Notes under the pieces: generated by a model
Told to the model about the DNA's origin: nothing
Seen by the model: the letters and a program-made list of their open reading frames with translations, nothing else
Databases searched by the model: none
Made by a program: the position numbers and the translations under genes
Assembly: GCF_018130245.1 (NCBI RefSeq)
Contig: NZ_JAFCKP010000002.1
Location: 186,001 to 250,000 of the forward strand
Length of the DNA: 64,000 nt
Direction: 5' to 3'
From: Bradyrhizobium sp. SZCCT0231
GTDB lineage: Bacteria > Pseudomonadota > Alphaproteobacteria > Rhizobiales > Xanthobacteraceae
In this document: one piece after another, positions 9,202 through 16,251 of the stretch
Position numbering within the stretch: the first letter of the stretch is position 1
How the letters are laid out: each line of letters opens with the position of its first letter

Positions 9202-9348
9202 AGGAGGCTGTGCGGCGCCATGTCGCCTGATTGTCGCATGCGACTGATATTCGCGGGGAGGGCGAGGCAAGGCGTGATTCGTATTTGAAGGTGCCTCAAG
9301 GTTCAATCGGTCATCCCCCTGTCACGGGACATTGTTACAGGCTGGCGC

Positions 9349-10161
9349 ATGGGAAGTTACGATGTGAGTGACGAGAGCCCGGAGCGGCGCTTTCGCACGT
9401 TGTTCATCTCCGACGTTCATCTCGGAGCCCGCGGTTCTCAAGCCGATCTTCTGCTCGACTTCCTGCGCTACCACGATGCCGACACGATCTATCTCGTCGG
9501 CGACATCGTCGACGGCTGGGCGCTGAAATCGAGCTGGCACTGGCCGCAATCGCATAATGATCTGGTCCAGAAGCTGCTGCGCAAGGCGCGCAAGGGCGCC
9601 AAGATCATCTACATTCCCGGCAATCACGACGAGTTCCTGCGCAACTATTACGGCACGCATTTCGGCGGCATCGACGTCGTCGAGAATACCGTCCACACCG
9701 GCGTCGACGGCAAGCGCTTTCTCGTCATCCACGGCGACATCTTCGATCTCGTGGTGCAGAACGCACGCTGGCTCGCCCATCTCGGCGACAAGGCCTACGA
9801 CTTCGCGATCCAGATGAATCGCCTGGTCAACTTCTTCCGCCGCCTGTTCGGCGTGCCCTATTGGTCGCTGTCGCAATGGGCCAAGCAGAAGGTCAAGAAT
9901 GCCGTCAACTATATCGGCGCGTTCGAGCAGGCGCTCGCCGCCGAGGCGCGGCGCCACGACGCCGACGGCGTGATCTGCGGCCACATCCACTACGCCGTGA
10001 TCCGCGACGAGGGCGGCATCCGCTACATGAATTGCGGCGACTGGGTCGAGAGCTGCACGGCGCTCGTCGAGCATGACGACGGTCATTTCGAGATCATCAC
10101 CTGGGCGGATCATTTGCAGAGGCCGGCAGCCGTCCCGCAGGTCGCGGCAAGAGCTGCATGA
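9349..10161 (+). CDS. LpxH-like metallophosphoesterase (UDP-2,3-diacylglucosamine diphosphatase family)
   Basis: A 270-residue calcineurin-like phosphoesterase. The dinuclear metal site is complete: SDVHLG (D22, H24), VGDIVDG, IPGNHDE, VIHGDIFD and the C-terminal GHIHYA. Residues FFRRLFGVPYWSLS in the middle are typical of the LpxH-related group. LpxH makes lipid X during lipid A synthesis, but many alphaproteobacteria use LpxI for that step, so the true substrate may be another pyrophosphate. The following glycosyltransferase starts 29 nt after the stop, and the two form an operon; this pairing suggests an envelope lipid or glycolipid role. The stop codon lies in a 15-nt tandem duplication. 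Confidence 0.82.
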   Translation: MGSYDVSDESPERRFRTLFISDVHLGARGSQADLLLDFLRYHDADTIYLVGDIVDGWALKSSWHWPQSHNDLVQKLLRKARKGAKIIYIPGNHDEFLRNYYGTHFGGIDVVENTVHTGVDGKRFLVIHGDIFDLVVQNARWLAHLGDKAYDFAIQMNRLVNFFRRLFGVPYWSLSQWAKQKVKNAVNYIGAFEQALAAEARRHDADGVICGHIHYAVIRDEGGIRYMNCGDWVESCTALVEHDDGHFEIITWADHLQRPAAVPQVAARAA

Positions 10162-10189
10162 CCAAGAGCTGCATGACAAGGGCCGCCTG

Positions 10190-11233
10190 ATGCGCATCCT
10201 GGTCGCGACCGACGCCTGGCACCCGCAAGTCAACGGTGTGGTTCGGACGCTGACCAAGCTCGCTGACGCCGCGGAGGCGCTCGGCGTCGAATTCTCGTTC
10301 CTGACGCCGCAATCGTTCCGCACCTTTGCGATGCCGAGCTATCGCGACGTGCGCCTCGCCATGCCGCGCCCGGCCCGGATCGCAAGGCTGATCGAGGAAG
10401 CGCGCCCGGACAGTATCCACATCGCGACCGAAGGGCCGATCGGCCTGATGGTCCGCCGCTATTGCCGCCAGCGCAAGCTGCCGTTCACGACCAGCTTCCA
10501 CACCCGTTTCCCCGAATATGTCCGGGCCCGCGTGCCTGTTCCGGGCTCGCTGATCTGGCGGGCGCTGCGGCGATTCCACAGCCCCAGCCGCGCCGTCATG
10601 GCGGCGACGCCTGCGCTCGCGCGCGAATTGACCGAGCGCGGTTTCGACAATGTCGTGCTGTGGCCGCGCGGCGTGGACACAAGGTTGTTCCATCCCCGCG
10701 CCATTGATCTCTGCCTGCCCGCACCCGTGTTCCTGTCGGTCGGCCGGGTCGCGGTGGAGAAGAATCTCGAGGCGTTCCTGGACCTCGACCTGCCCGGCAC
10801 CAAGGTGGTGGTCGGCGGCGGCCCGGCGCGCGCCTCGCTGGAGGAGGCCTATCCCGATGCGATCTTCCTCGGCGAGAAGCATGGCGAGGAACTGGCGGAT
10901 ATCTATGCGGCCGCCGACGTGTTCGTGTTCCCCAGCAAGACCGATACTTTCGGCCTGGTCCTGCTGGAAGCGCTCGCCAGCGGCCTGCCGGTCGCGGCCT
11001 TCCCCGTGAAGGGACCCCGCGACGTGATCGGCGATGCGCCGGTCGGCGCGCTCGATCACGATCTGCGCAGTGCCTGCTTCGCCGCGCTCGACATCTCCCG
11101 GCAGGATTGCGTCGCGTTTGCCGCCAATTACACCTGGGAAGCCTCGGCGCGGGTCTTCATCGACAGCATTTTGGCGGTCGGGGCGGTGCTGCCCGGCCGG
11201 GCCGGCGCGGAACAGCCGCGCTTCGTCGCCTGA
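10190..11233 (+). CDS. Glycosyltransferase family 4 protein
   Basis: A 347-residue GT-B fold glycosyltransferase. The N-terminal domain starts with ATDAWHPQVNGVVRTL, the acceptor-side motif of GT4 enzymes that glucosylate diacylglycerol or phosphatidylinositol. The C-terminal donor domain has FLSVGRVAVEKNLEAFL, then the FPSKTDTFGLVLLEALASG segment with the EX7E-type glutamates. The start at 10190 (MRILVATD) is chosen because an upstream extension to 10073 overlaps the phosphoesterase gene in another frame. It probably follows the LpxH-like enzyme in the same transcript and acts on membrane lipids at the cytoplasmic face. The exact acceptor and donor cannot be told. Confidence 0.85.
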   Translation: MRILVATDAWHPQVNGVVRTLTKLADAAEALGVEFSFLTPQSFRTFAMPSYRDVRLAMPRPARIARLIEEARPDSIHIATEGPIGLMVRRYCRQRKLPFTTSFHTRFPEYVRARVPVPGSLIWRALRRFHSPSRAVMAATPALARELTERGFDNVVLWPRGVDTRLFHPRAIDLCLPAPVFLSVGRVAVEKNLEAFLDLDLPGTKVVVGGGPARASLEEAYPDAIFLGEKHGEELADIYAAADVFVFPSKTDTFGLVLLEALASGLPVAAFPVKGPRDVIGDAPVGALDHDLRSACFAALDISRQDCVAFAANYTWEASARVFIDSILAVGAVLPGRAGAEQPRFVA

Positions 11234-11296
11234 TCGGGAGAAGCCTCGCGCGGAGGTGTCTTGCCCGGGCCTCATCGGCCGCGATAACATTCCGCC

Positions 11297-12280
11297 ATGA
11301 CCGAACAGCTCCTTCCGGTCGGCCCCGCCGACATCGATGCCGCAGCGCGCGTGATCGCGCCCTACGCCATCCGCACCCCGCTGTTGTCCTTTCCCGTGCT
11401 CAACGAGCGTGTCGGTGCCAAGGTGTTCTTGAAGCCCGAGATGCTCCAGCGCACCGGCTCGTTCAAGTTTCGCGGCGCCTTCAACAAGGTGTTCTCGATC
11501 CCACAGGACAAGCGCGCCGGCGGCGTCGTTGCGTTCTCCTCCGGCAACCACGCCCAGGGCGTGGCGGCGGCGGCGAAAATCCTCGATATGCAGGCAACCA
11601 TCGTGATGCCCGCGGACGCGCCGCTGTCCAAGCGCGAGCGCACCAAATCCTACGGCGCCGAGGTCGTGCTTTACGATCGGGACAAGGACGACCGCGAAGC
11701 GATCTCGCGCGGCATCGCCGAGAAGCGCGGCGCGACACTTGTAAAACCCTATGACGATCCCTTCGTGATCGCAGGCCAGGGCACCGCCGGCCGCGAGATC
11801 GCGGAGGACATGGCAGCGCTCGGCCTCAGCCCCGACATCGTGGTGGCGCCGGCCTCCGGCGGCGGCCTGATCGCGGGTGTCGCCACGGCGGTGAAGGCGC
11901 GCTATCCGTCAGCCGAGATCGTGGTGGCCGAGCCCGAGGCGTTCGACGATCACGGCATCTCGCTGACCGCCGGCCATCGCGAGCCGCATCCGCCTGCAGG
12001 CCGCACCATCTGCGATGCGCTGATGGCGCTGATGCCTGGCGAGATGACCTTTGCGATCAACAGCAAGCTCTTGGCGCGCGGCGTCACAGCCTCGGACAAG
12101 GAAGTCGGCGCGGCCGTCGCCTTCGCCTATCGCGAGCTGAAGCTGGTGGTAGAGCCGGGCGGCGCGGTCGGTCTCGCCGCGCTGCTCGCGGGACGCCTTG
12201 ATGTCTCCGGGAAGAACGTCGTCATCGTGCTCTCCGGCGGCAATGTCGACGCGGATCTGTTCGCCGAGCTGGTGGCCTAG
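11297..12280 (+). CDS. Threonine/serine dehydratase (fold-type II PLP enzyme)
   Basis: A 327-residue PLP enzyme of the threonine ammonia-lyase/serine racemase group. The PLP lysine is K57 in GSFKFRGA; the SSGNHAQG phosphate-site and the ASGGGLIAGVA glycine loop are present, as is the C-terminal SGGNVD. It lacks the C-terminal ACT domains of biosynthetic IlvA, so it resembles the catabolic or stress-type dehydratases that convert threonine or serine to 2-oxoacid plus ammonia; serine racemase activity is also possible. The gene is transcribed alone, 63 nt after the glycosyltransferase, and ends at an interspersed palindrome. Confidence 0.85.
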   Translation: MTEQLLPVGPADIDAAARVIAPYAIRTPLLSFPVLNERVGAKVFLKPEMLQRTGSFKFRGAFNKVFSIPQDKRAGGVVAFSSGNHAQGVAAAAKILDMQATIVMPADAPLSKRERTKSYGAEVVLYDRDKDDREAISRGIAEKRGATLVKPYDDPFVIAGQGTAGREIAEDMAALGLSPDIVVAPASGGGLIAGVATAVKARYPSAEIVVAEPEAFDDHGISLTAGHREPHPPAGRTICDALMALMPGEMTFAINSKLLARGVTASDKEVGAAVAFAYRELKLVVEPGGAVGLAALLAGRLDVSGKNVVIVLSGGNVDADLFAELVA

Positions 12281-12282
12281 TC

Positions 12283-12387
12283 GTCATTCCGGGGCTCGCG
12301 AAGCGAGAGCCCGGAATCCATTTCCACAACCGTCGCTGCCGCAAAATGGATTCCGGGCCCGCGCCTTGCGGCGCATCCCGGAATGAC
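12283..12387. repeat. Interspersed palindromic repeat (family H, GTCATTCCGGG)
   Basis: Outer arms GTCATTCCGGG and CCCGGAATGAC, and inner arms CCGGAATCCATTT and AATGGATTCCGG, form a nested inverted repeat between convergent genes. A shorter relative lies at 32977-33014. Confidence 0.75.
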
Positions 12388-12403
12388 AGGAACTGACATG
12401 AAG

Positions 12404-12434
12404 AAGGGGCAGAGCGCTTCTGCTCTGCCCCTTT
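12404..12434 (-). terminator. Perfect 12-bp stem-loop between convergent genes
   Basis: AAGGGGCAGAGC (12404-12415), a six-base loop, and GCTCTGCCCCTT (12422-12433). It lies 20 nt beyond the stop of the caspase-like gene. T-runs on both sides are short, so it may serve either strand; assigned to the nearer gene. Confidence 0.6.
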
Positions 12435-12453
12435 GTCGTCTCGCTCGCCGCAA

Positions 12454-14265
12454 TCAGTGTACGAAGCCGCCGCGACGGTTGCCGCCATTGTTCATGCTCG
12501 GCGCCTGGTTCATCGACTGCCGAAAGTTGGTGTTGCTGTTGACCATGCGGTTCGGCACCGTGTTGAGCTGCGGACGGTTGTTCTGCACGTTGTTCTGCAC
12601 CTGCACCTTGCTCACCGGGTTGTTGTTGGGCTTCGCGATGCCGATGTTGCCGTTGTTGATGCGGATCGGCTGGTTCTGCGTCTGAACATTGACCGGCTTC
12701 ACGTCGACCTTCGTGCCGCCTTTGCCGACATTCACCGGCATGCTCACGATCTTGCCCGGGGTGCCGTTGCCGGCGTCCGGCTTGGTGTTGGTCGCAGGCA
12801 GTGTCACGATCTTGCCGATGCCGCCCTTGCCGTTGGTCGTGTTGGTCGGCGCGGGCAGGGTGACGATCTTGCCCGGGGTCTGCGACGGCGTGCCGTTCTG
12901 CGGGTTCGGCTGGTTGTTGCCCGCCGGCAGGTTGACGATCTGGCCGCCATTGCCGAGCTTGCCGATGACATTGCCGTCGACCGGCTTCTGCACGACCGGC
13001 AGGTTGCCGTTCACCTGCGCGCCATTGCCCTGCTGCATCAGCGGCATGTATTTGGGCTGGCCGAGATTGCCGATCTTGATCGTCGGGGCAATGTTCTGCG
13101 GCGCCAGGAATTTGGTCGCCTGCATCAGGGGGATCTGCTTCGGCTGTGCCTGCAGCTTCAGCGCGACCTGTGCATAGGGGCTGTTGCCGTAGCTGTCATG
13201 GAAGCTCTTGTAGGCAAGCGGCGAGTTGGCGAGCACCGCCTTGTGCCAGGCCTGCGAGATCAGGAGGTTCTTGAGCAGCCAGCGGATGTGGTCGCACAGC
13301 GGGTCGTGCGGATACATCTGGATGAACTCCTGATAATATTCCGGACGGCCCTCGGACACGACGTAGTCGTAGGCCTGGCGCGTCGAGCGGCTCGGCAGGT
13401 TGGAGGCCATCTGCACGACCGGCGCATTCATGGGCGCACGGTTGGCGGCAACCGCGGTGTCACCGAAGAAGGTGAAGTCGCTCGTGAGCGAGGAGCTCTC
13501 CCAGGGGATCTGCGCGCCGCTGGTGGTCTGGTTGACCTGCAGGCGCACGCGCTTGAACAGCTGCTCGATCGGCACGTTGGGCTCGCGCGCGACGTTGAGG
13601 AAGGCCTGCGTGTAAGGACTGTGACCATTGGTGCCGTCGAGCGCCTCGGCGCCCGGCGCGGTCGAGTAGCCGACGATCGAGCCGTTCGGCGCATCGACGA
13701 TGGCAAGGCCGCGGCCGGCGTCGTTCACGTTCGGGAACGGGTTGTTGCGGCAGGCATCGAGGATGACGATGCGCATGCGGCTCGGGATCGTCTCCAGCGT
13801 CGACATCACGTCGACGAGGCGCACCGAGTTGTTGACGAGCTCGGTCGGGCTGGTCACCTTGGCGTCGACGGGAACGAGATAGTTCTCACCGGCGAGCTGC
13901 ACGCCGTGACCGGCGTAATAGATCATCGCCACCGTGTTCGGGCCGCGCGAGGCGACCTTGGCGGAAAAGTCCTGGACGACGCGGAGCATGTCGTTCTGGG
14001 TCAGATCGGTCGCGGCGACCACTTCGAACCCGGCGGAGTTCAGGAACTGCGCCATCGATTGCGCGTCATCGTCGGGGTTCGCAAGTTGCGGCGCGTTCTG
14101 GTAGTTCGCATTGCCGATCACCAGCGCCACCCGCTGCTCCGGGCCTTGCAGGGCGGTGGGAGCCGGCGCAACCGGGGCGACTTGCGCGGAAACGGGCCCG
14201 CAGGCGAAGCCGAACAGGCTTCCCACGAGGCTAGCCGTCATCAAAAAAGGCTTTAGGCGGAACAT
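12454..14265 (-). CDS. Secreted caspase-like (C14 family) protein with Asn/Gln-rich repeat tail
   Basis: A 603-residue protein. Residues 1-28 are a signal peptide (cleavage near VSAQ). Residues 45-275 form a caspase p20-like domain beginning RVALVIGNANYQ; the catalytic dyad is intact, with H120 in IYYAGHG and C172 in LDACRNNPF. A linker of about 130 residues follows. The C-terminal 200 residues are low-complexity and rich in N, Q, P and G, with four variants of an octad, GQIVNLPA, GKIVTLPA (twice) and GKIVSMPV. Secreted bacterial caspase homologues (orthocaspases) usually cut after Arg or Lys; the target here is unknown. The start at 14265 (MFRLKPF) has AGAGGAG upstream. It is divergent from fucU across a region with CRP/FNR-like dyads. 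Confidence 0.85.
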   Translation of the reverse strand: MFRLKPFLMTASLVGSLFGFACGPVSAQVAPVAPAPTALQGPEQRVALVIGNANYQNAPQLANPDDDAQSMAQFLNSAGFEVVAATDLTQNDMLRVVQDFSAKVASRGPNTVAMIYYAGHGVQLAGENYLVPVDAKVTSPTELVNNSVRLVDVMSTLETIPSRMRIVILDACRNNPFPNVNDAGRGLAIVDAPNGSIVGYSTAPGAEALDGTNGHSPYTQAFLNVAREPNVPIEQLFKRVRLQVNQTTSGAQIPWESSSLTSDFTFFGDTAVAANRAPMNAPVVQMASNLPSRSTRQAYDYVVSEGRPEYYQEFIQMYPHDPLCDHIRWLLKNLLISQAWHKAVLANSPLAYKSFHDSYGNSPYAQVALKLQAQPKQIPLMQATKFLAPQNIAPTIKIGNLGQPKYMPLMQQGNGAQVNGNLPVVQKPVDGNVIGKLGNGGQIVNLPAGNNQPNPQNGTPSQTPGKIVTLPAPTNTTNGKGGIGKIVTLPATNTKPDAGNGTPGKIVSMPVNVGKGGTKVDVKPVNVQTQNQPIRINNGNIGIAKPNNNPVSKVQVQNNVQNNRPQLNTVPNRMVNSNTNFRQSMNQAPSMNNGGNRRGGFVH

Positions 14266-14341
14266 GGCGTGCTCCTCTGGCACTCATCTCGATGCGAGAT
14301 TGGTTGCGAGGAAGCTTGGCCGCGTTCGAGCCCAGCGGTCC

Positions 14342-14383
14342 GTGATCCCTGTCACCATGGCCGCGTACGTGATCTGAATCACG
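14342..14383. promoter_or_regulatory. Two tandem GTGA-N6-TCAC dyads (CRP/FNR-family box candidates)
   Basis: GTGATCCCTGTCAC spans 14342-14355 and GTGATCTGAATCAC spans 14369-14382; the second extends to a perfect 16-bp palindrome CGTGATCTGAATCACG (14368-14383). They are 27 bp apart, in the 165-nt gap between the caspase-like gene and fucU. The core matches the CRP-family half-site pattern. A TATGGT hexamer at about 14395 could be the -10 of fucU. Confidence 0.5.
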
Positions 14384-14430
14384 CTCGGAACCTGCTATGG
14401 TGAGCGATCGATTGGGAGGAAGTCCGTCAC

Positions 14431-14874
14431 ATGCTGAAATCGATCGATCCGATCCTGACGCCTGACCTGCTCTGGCTGCTGGCCGCGATGGGGCACGGCG
14501 ACGACCTCGTTTTCGTCGATGCCAATCACCCCGCCACCCGCATCGCGAAGAGCACGACGTCGCAGCGCCTGATCCAGCTGCCGGGCATGAGCATGGAGGT
14601 CGCCATCCGCGCCATCATGTCGGTCTATCCGCTCGACGATTTCGATCCCGATCCGGTGCGCGTGATGATGCCGGTCGACGATCCCGATAGGGTGCCCGAG
14701 GTGCAGCATGCGGTGCTGGCGGAGATCGCGCGCGCCGCCGGCCGACCTGTCACGCCCGGCAAGCTCTCGCGTCCGGATTTCTATCGCGCAGCGGCGGCGG
14801 GGTTTGGCGTGGTGCAGGTCGGCGACAGCAGGGGCTATGGCTGCTTCCTGATCAGGAAGGGCGTGATCAGTTAG
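14431..14874 (+). CDS. fucU: RbsD/FucU family sugar mutarotase
   Basis: A 147-residue protein of the RbsD/FucU family, closest in appearance to L-fucose mutarotase, which interconverts alpha and beta anomers of fucose or related sugars. The N-terminal LTPDLLWLLAAMGHGDDLVF with the conserved histidine H22 and the following VDANHPA motif are diagnostic, and the C-terminal GDSRGYGCFLIRKGVI carries the conserved tyrosine. A strong ribosome site (GGGAGGAAG) lies 9 nt before the ATG. No fucose transport or catabolic genes lie nearby in the window, so the physiological sugar is uncertain. Confidence 0.85.
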   Translation: MLKSIDPILTPDLLWLLAAMGHGDDLVFVDANHPATRIAKSTTSQRLIQLPGMSMEVAIRAIMSVYPLDDFDPDPVRVMMPVDDPDRVPEVQHAVLAEIARAAGRPVTPGKLSRPDFYRAAAAGFGVVQVGDSRGYGCFLIRKGVIS

Positions 14875-15011
14875 GGGGCCTGCGTTCGATCGACGCACCG
14901 CTTGGTGCAAGGCGGATGCGATCTCGTGTGCGATGATCCCGCGCATGGCGACGTTCAGCCAGCACTCGAATTTGAATGGCCTTCCAGCAGGCGAGTATCT
15001 ATGGTCGATCC

Positions 15012-15371
15012 ATGTCTCGCCTTATGTGTCTATTCGTTGCTGTCATCGTGTCGCTGCTGCCTGCCGTCGCGCCCGCCGAGCCCGTGCAAAAGCGTCCCAG
15101 GCCGGTCTGGAAGGGCTACGGATTCCTGCCGGGCTATCGTCAGCCGCTGAGCAACAGCATTCCGCTCTACAAGCAGAAGGACGCCATGCGGCGCCTGTCG
15201 CGCGCCGACCGGCGCCATTGGTACATCGACCCGGTTCCGCAATATTACCGCTGGGATGGCGAGTGGCACTATTTCGGTCGCCCCGGCTTCAACGGCGGCC
15301 GCTACAACGGCGGCAGCTTCGGCCCGTGCTGGACACGCACGCCGATCGGGGCGGTGTGGAATTGCGGGTGA
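15012..15371 (+). CDS. Small secreted protein, hypothetical
   Basis: A 119-residue protein with a signal peptide (MSRLMCLFVAVIV..., cleavage near APAEP) followed by a basic, aromatic-rich body: KGYGFLPGYRQP, RRHWYIDPVPQYYRWDGEWHYF and a Gly/Asn-rich segment ending CWTRTPIGAVWNCG. The two C-terminal cysteines may form a disulfide. I do not recognise a characterised family; similar small exported proteins are common in Bradyrhizobiaceae. The start at 15012 gives a normal signal peptide; an in-frame ATG at 14976 adds 12 residues and cannot be excluded. Function unknown. Confidence 0.65.
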   Translation: MSRLMCLFVAVIVSLLPAVAPAEPVQKRPRPVWKGYGFLPGYRQPLSNSIPLYKQKDAMRRLSRADRRHWYIDPVPQYYRWDGEWHYFGRPGFNGGRYNGGSFGPCWTRTPIGAVWNCG

Positions 15372-15384
15372 TCGCGCGCTGCGG

Positions 15385-15735
15385 CTAGGGGAAACTGCGG
15401 ACGACCTCGATCAAGCCGACGATTGCGGCATTGAACGCATCGAGGTCCTCGGCCGGAATCCAGTACTCCAGGTGTGAGCGCCCGCCGGCTTCCTGCACGT
15501 CGTATTTTTCGATGAAGCTGCGCTTGACTGCAAAGCGTGTCACGAAACCCGAGCCGCTTGCTGGGACATTCCAGTCGCGCGCGATCTTGACGGCGTAGTC
15601 TTCCGTCAGCACCGGATAGAAGATCGGCTGGTCCGGCAGGCGCGGCGGAAATGCGCGCATGCCGGATTGCTCGATCAACTCCAGCTCTTTTGGGCCGACG
15701 GGACGCCAGAGGGTGAGGGTGTGTTCGGTGGGCAT
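15385..15735 (-). CDS. Conserved hypothetical protein (family often auto-labelled ADP-ribosylation/crystallin J1)
   Basis: A 116-residue cytosolic protein with the conserved LWRPVGPKELELIEQSG start, the FPPRLPDQPIFYPVL block, AVKIARDWNVP and a C-terminal HLEYWIPAEDLDAFN segment. I recall this block pattern from small proteins in many bacteria that databases label 'ADP-ribosylation/crystallin J1', but that label is not backed by function. The start at 15735 (MPTEHTLTLWRP) is the only methionine that fits the family; the open frame upstream runs through repeat DNA. It is convergent with the small secreted protein gene, with only 13 nt between stops. Confidence 0.75.
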   Translation of the reverse strand: MPTEHTLTLWRPVGPKELELIEQSGMRAFPPRLPDQPIFYPVLTEDYAVKIARDWNVPASGSGFVTRFAVKRSFIEKYDVQEAGGRSHLEYWIPAEDLDAFNAAIVGLIEVVRSFP

Positions 15736-15803
15736 GGCCGCGATGATCGAGATCTTCTGGCCTCTACATACACCGATGCGGTCCTCCACTCCATCACCGT
15801 CAC

Positions 15804-15974
15804 CCCCGCGCAACGGCGGAGCCGTTGTCGCTGGAGGTGCTCGCCTCTTCGGCGAGCCTCGAAGGGCGACGGCCCGGCTGCATCGCGGCCGTTCATCCTT
15901 CGAGGCTCCCCGCACGATGCTGCGCATCGTGCGCCTCGCGCCTCCAGCGACAACGGCTTCGCCGTTGCGCGGGG
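15804..15974. repeat. Long imperfect inverted repeat (family K), 34-bp arms
   Basis: Arms at 15804-15837 and 15941-15974 match at 33 of 34 positions. The 103-nt interior holds smaller hairpins (for example CACGATGC...GCATCGTG). It is part of a 500-nt gene-free stretch, 15736-16251, made almost entirely of three repeat families. Confidence 0.8.
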
Positions 15975-15993
15975 ATGACGGAGTTGATAGGTC

Positions 15994-16073
15994 CGTCATT
16001 GCGAGCGCAGCGAAGCAATCCAGAATCTTTCCGCGGCGGCCGTCTGGATTGCTTCGCTGCGCTCGCAATGACG
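15994..16073. repeat. Interspersed palindromic repeat (family B, CGTCATTGCGAGCGC)
   Basis: Inverted arms CGTCATTGCGAGCGCAGCG and its complement at the right end enclose a short variable centre. Other copies in this window lie at 54400-54552 and 54752-54832. Confidence 0.85.
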
Positions 16074-16106
16074 ATGTGGCGAGAGCGTGCGCCTCGACGC
16101 TCACCT

Positions 16107-16241
16107 CGTGCCCCGGACGCAGCGCAGCGTCTCTTCGACGGTGCGCTGCTGAGCCGGGGCCCACATTGCCGAAGAGTTCGTCGCCTCTGGGTCCCGGCTC
16201 TGCGCGGCATCGCTTGCGCGTTGCAGCTTGTCCGGGACACG
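16107..16241. repeat. Interspersed repeat (family A, CCCCGGACGC), about 135 bp
   Basis: The ends read CGTGCCCCGGACGC and GTCCGGGACACG. The interior contains GAGCCGGGGCCCA and GGGTCCCGGCTC. Other copies lie at 22811-22950, 54239-54374 and 54580-54718. Confidence 0.85.
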
Positions 16242-16251
16242 GTGCTCGGCT

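Noticed and set aside
12433-14256. 607-codon open frame on the plus strand opposite the caspase-like gene
   Set aside because: Arg/His/Val-rich shadow of a real gene; the other strand has the signal peptide and catalytic motifs.
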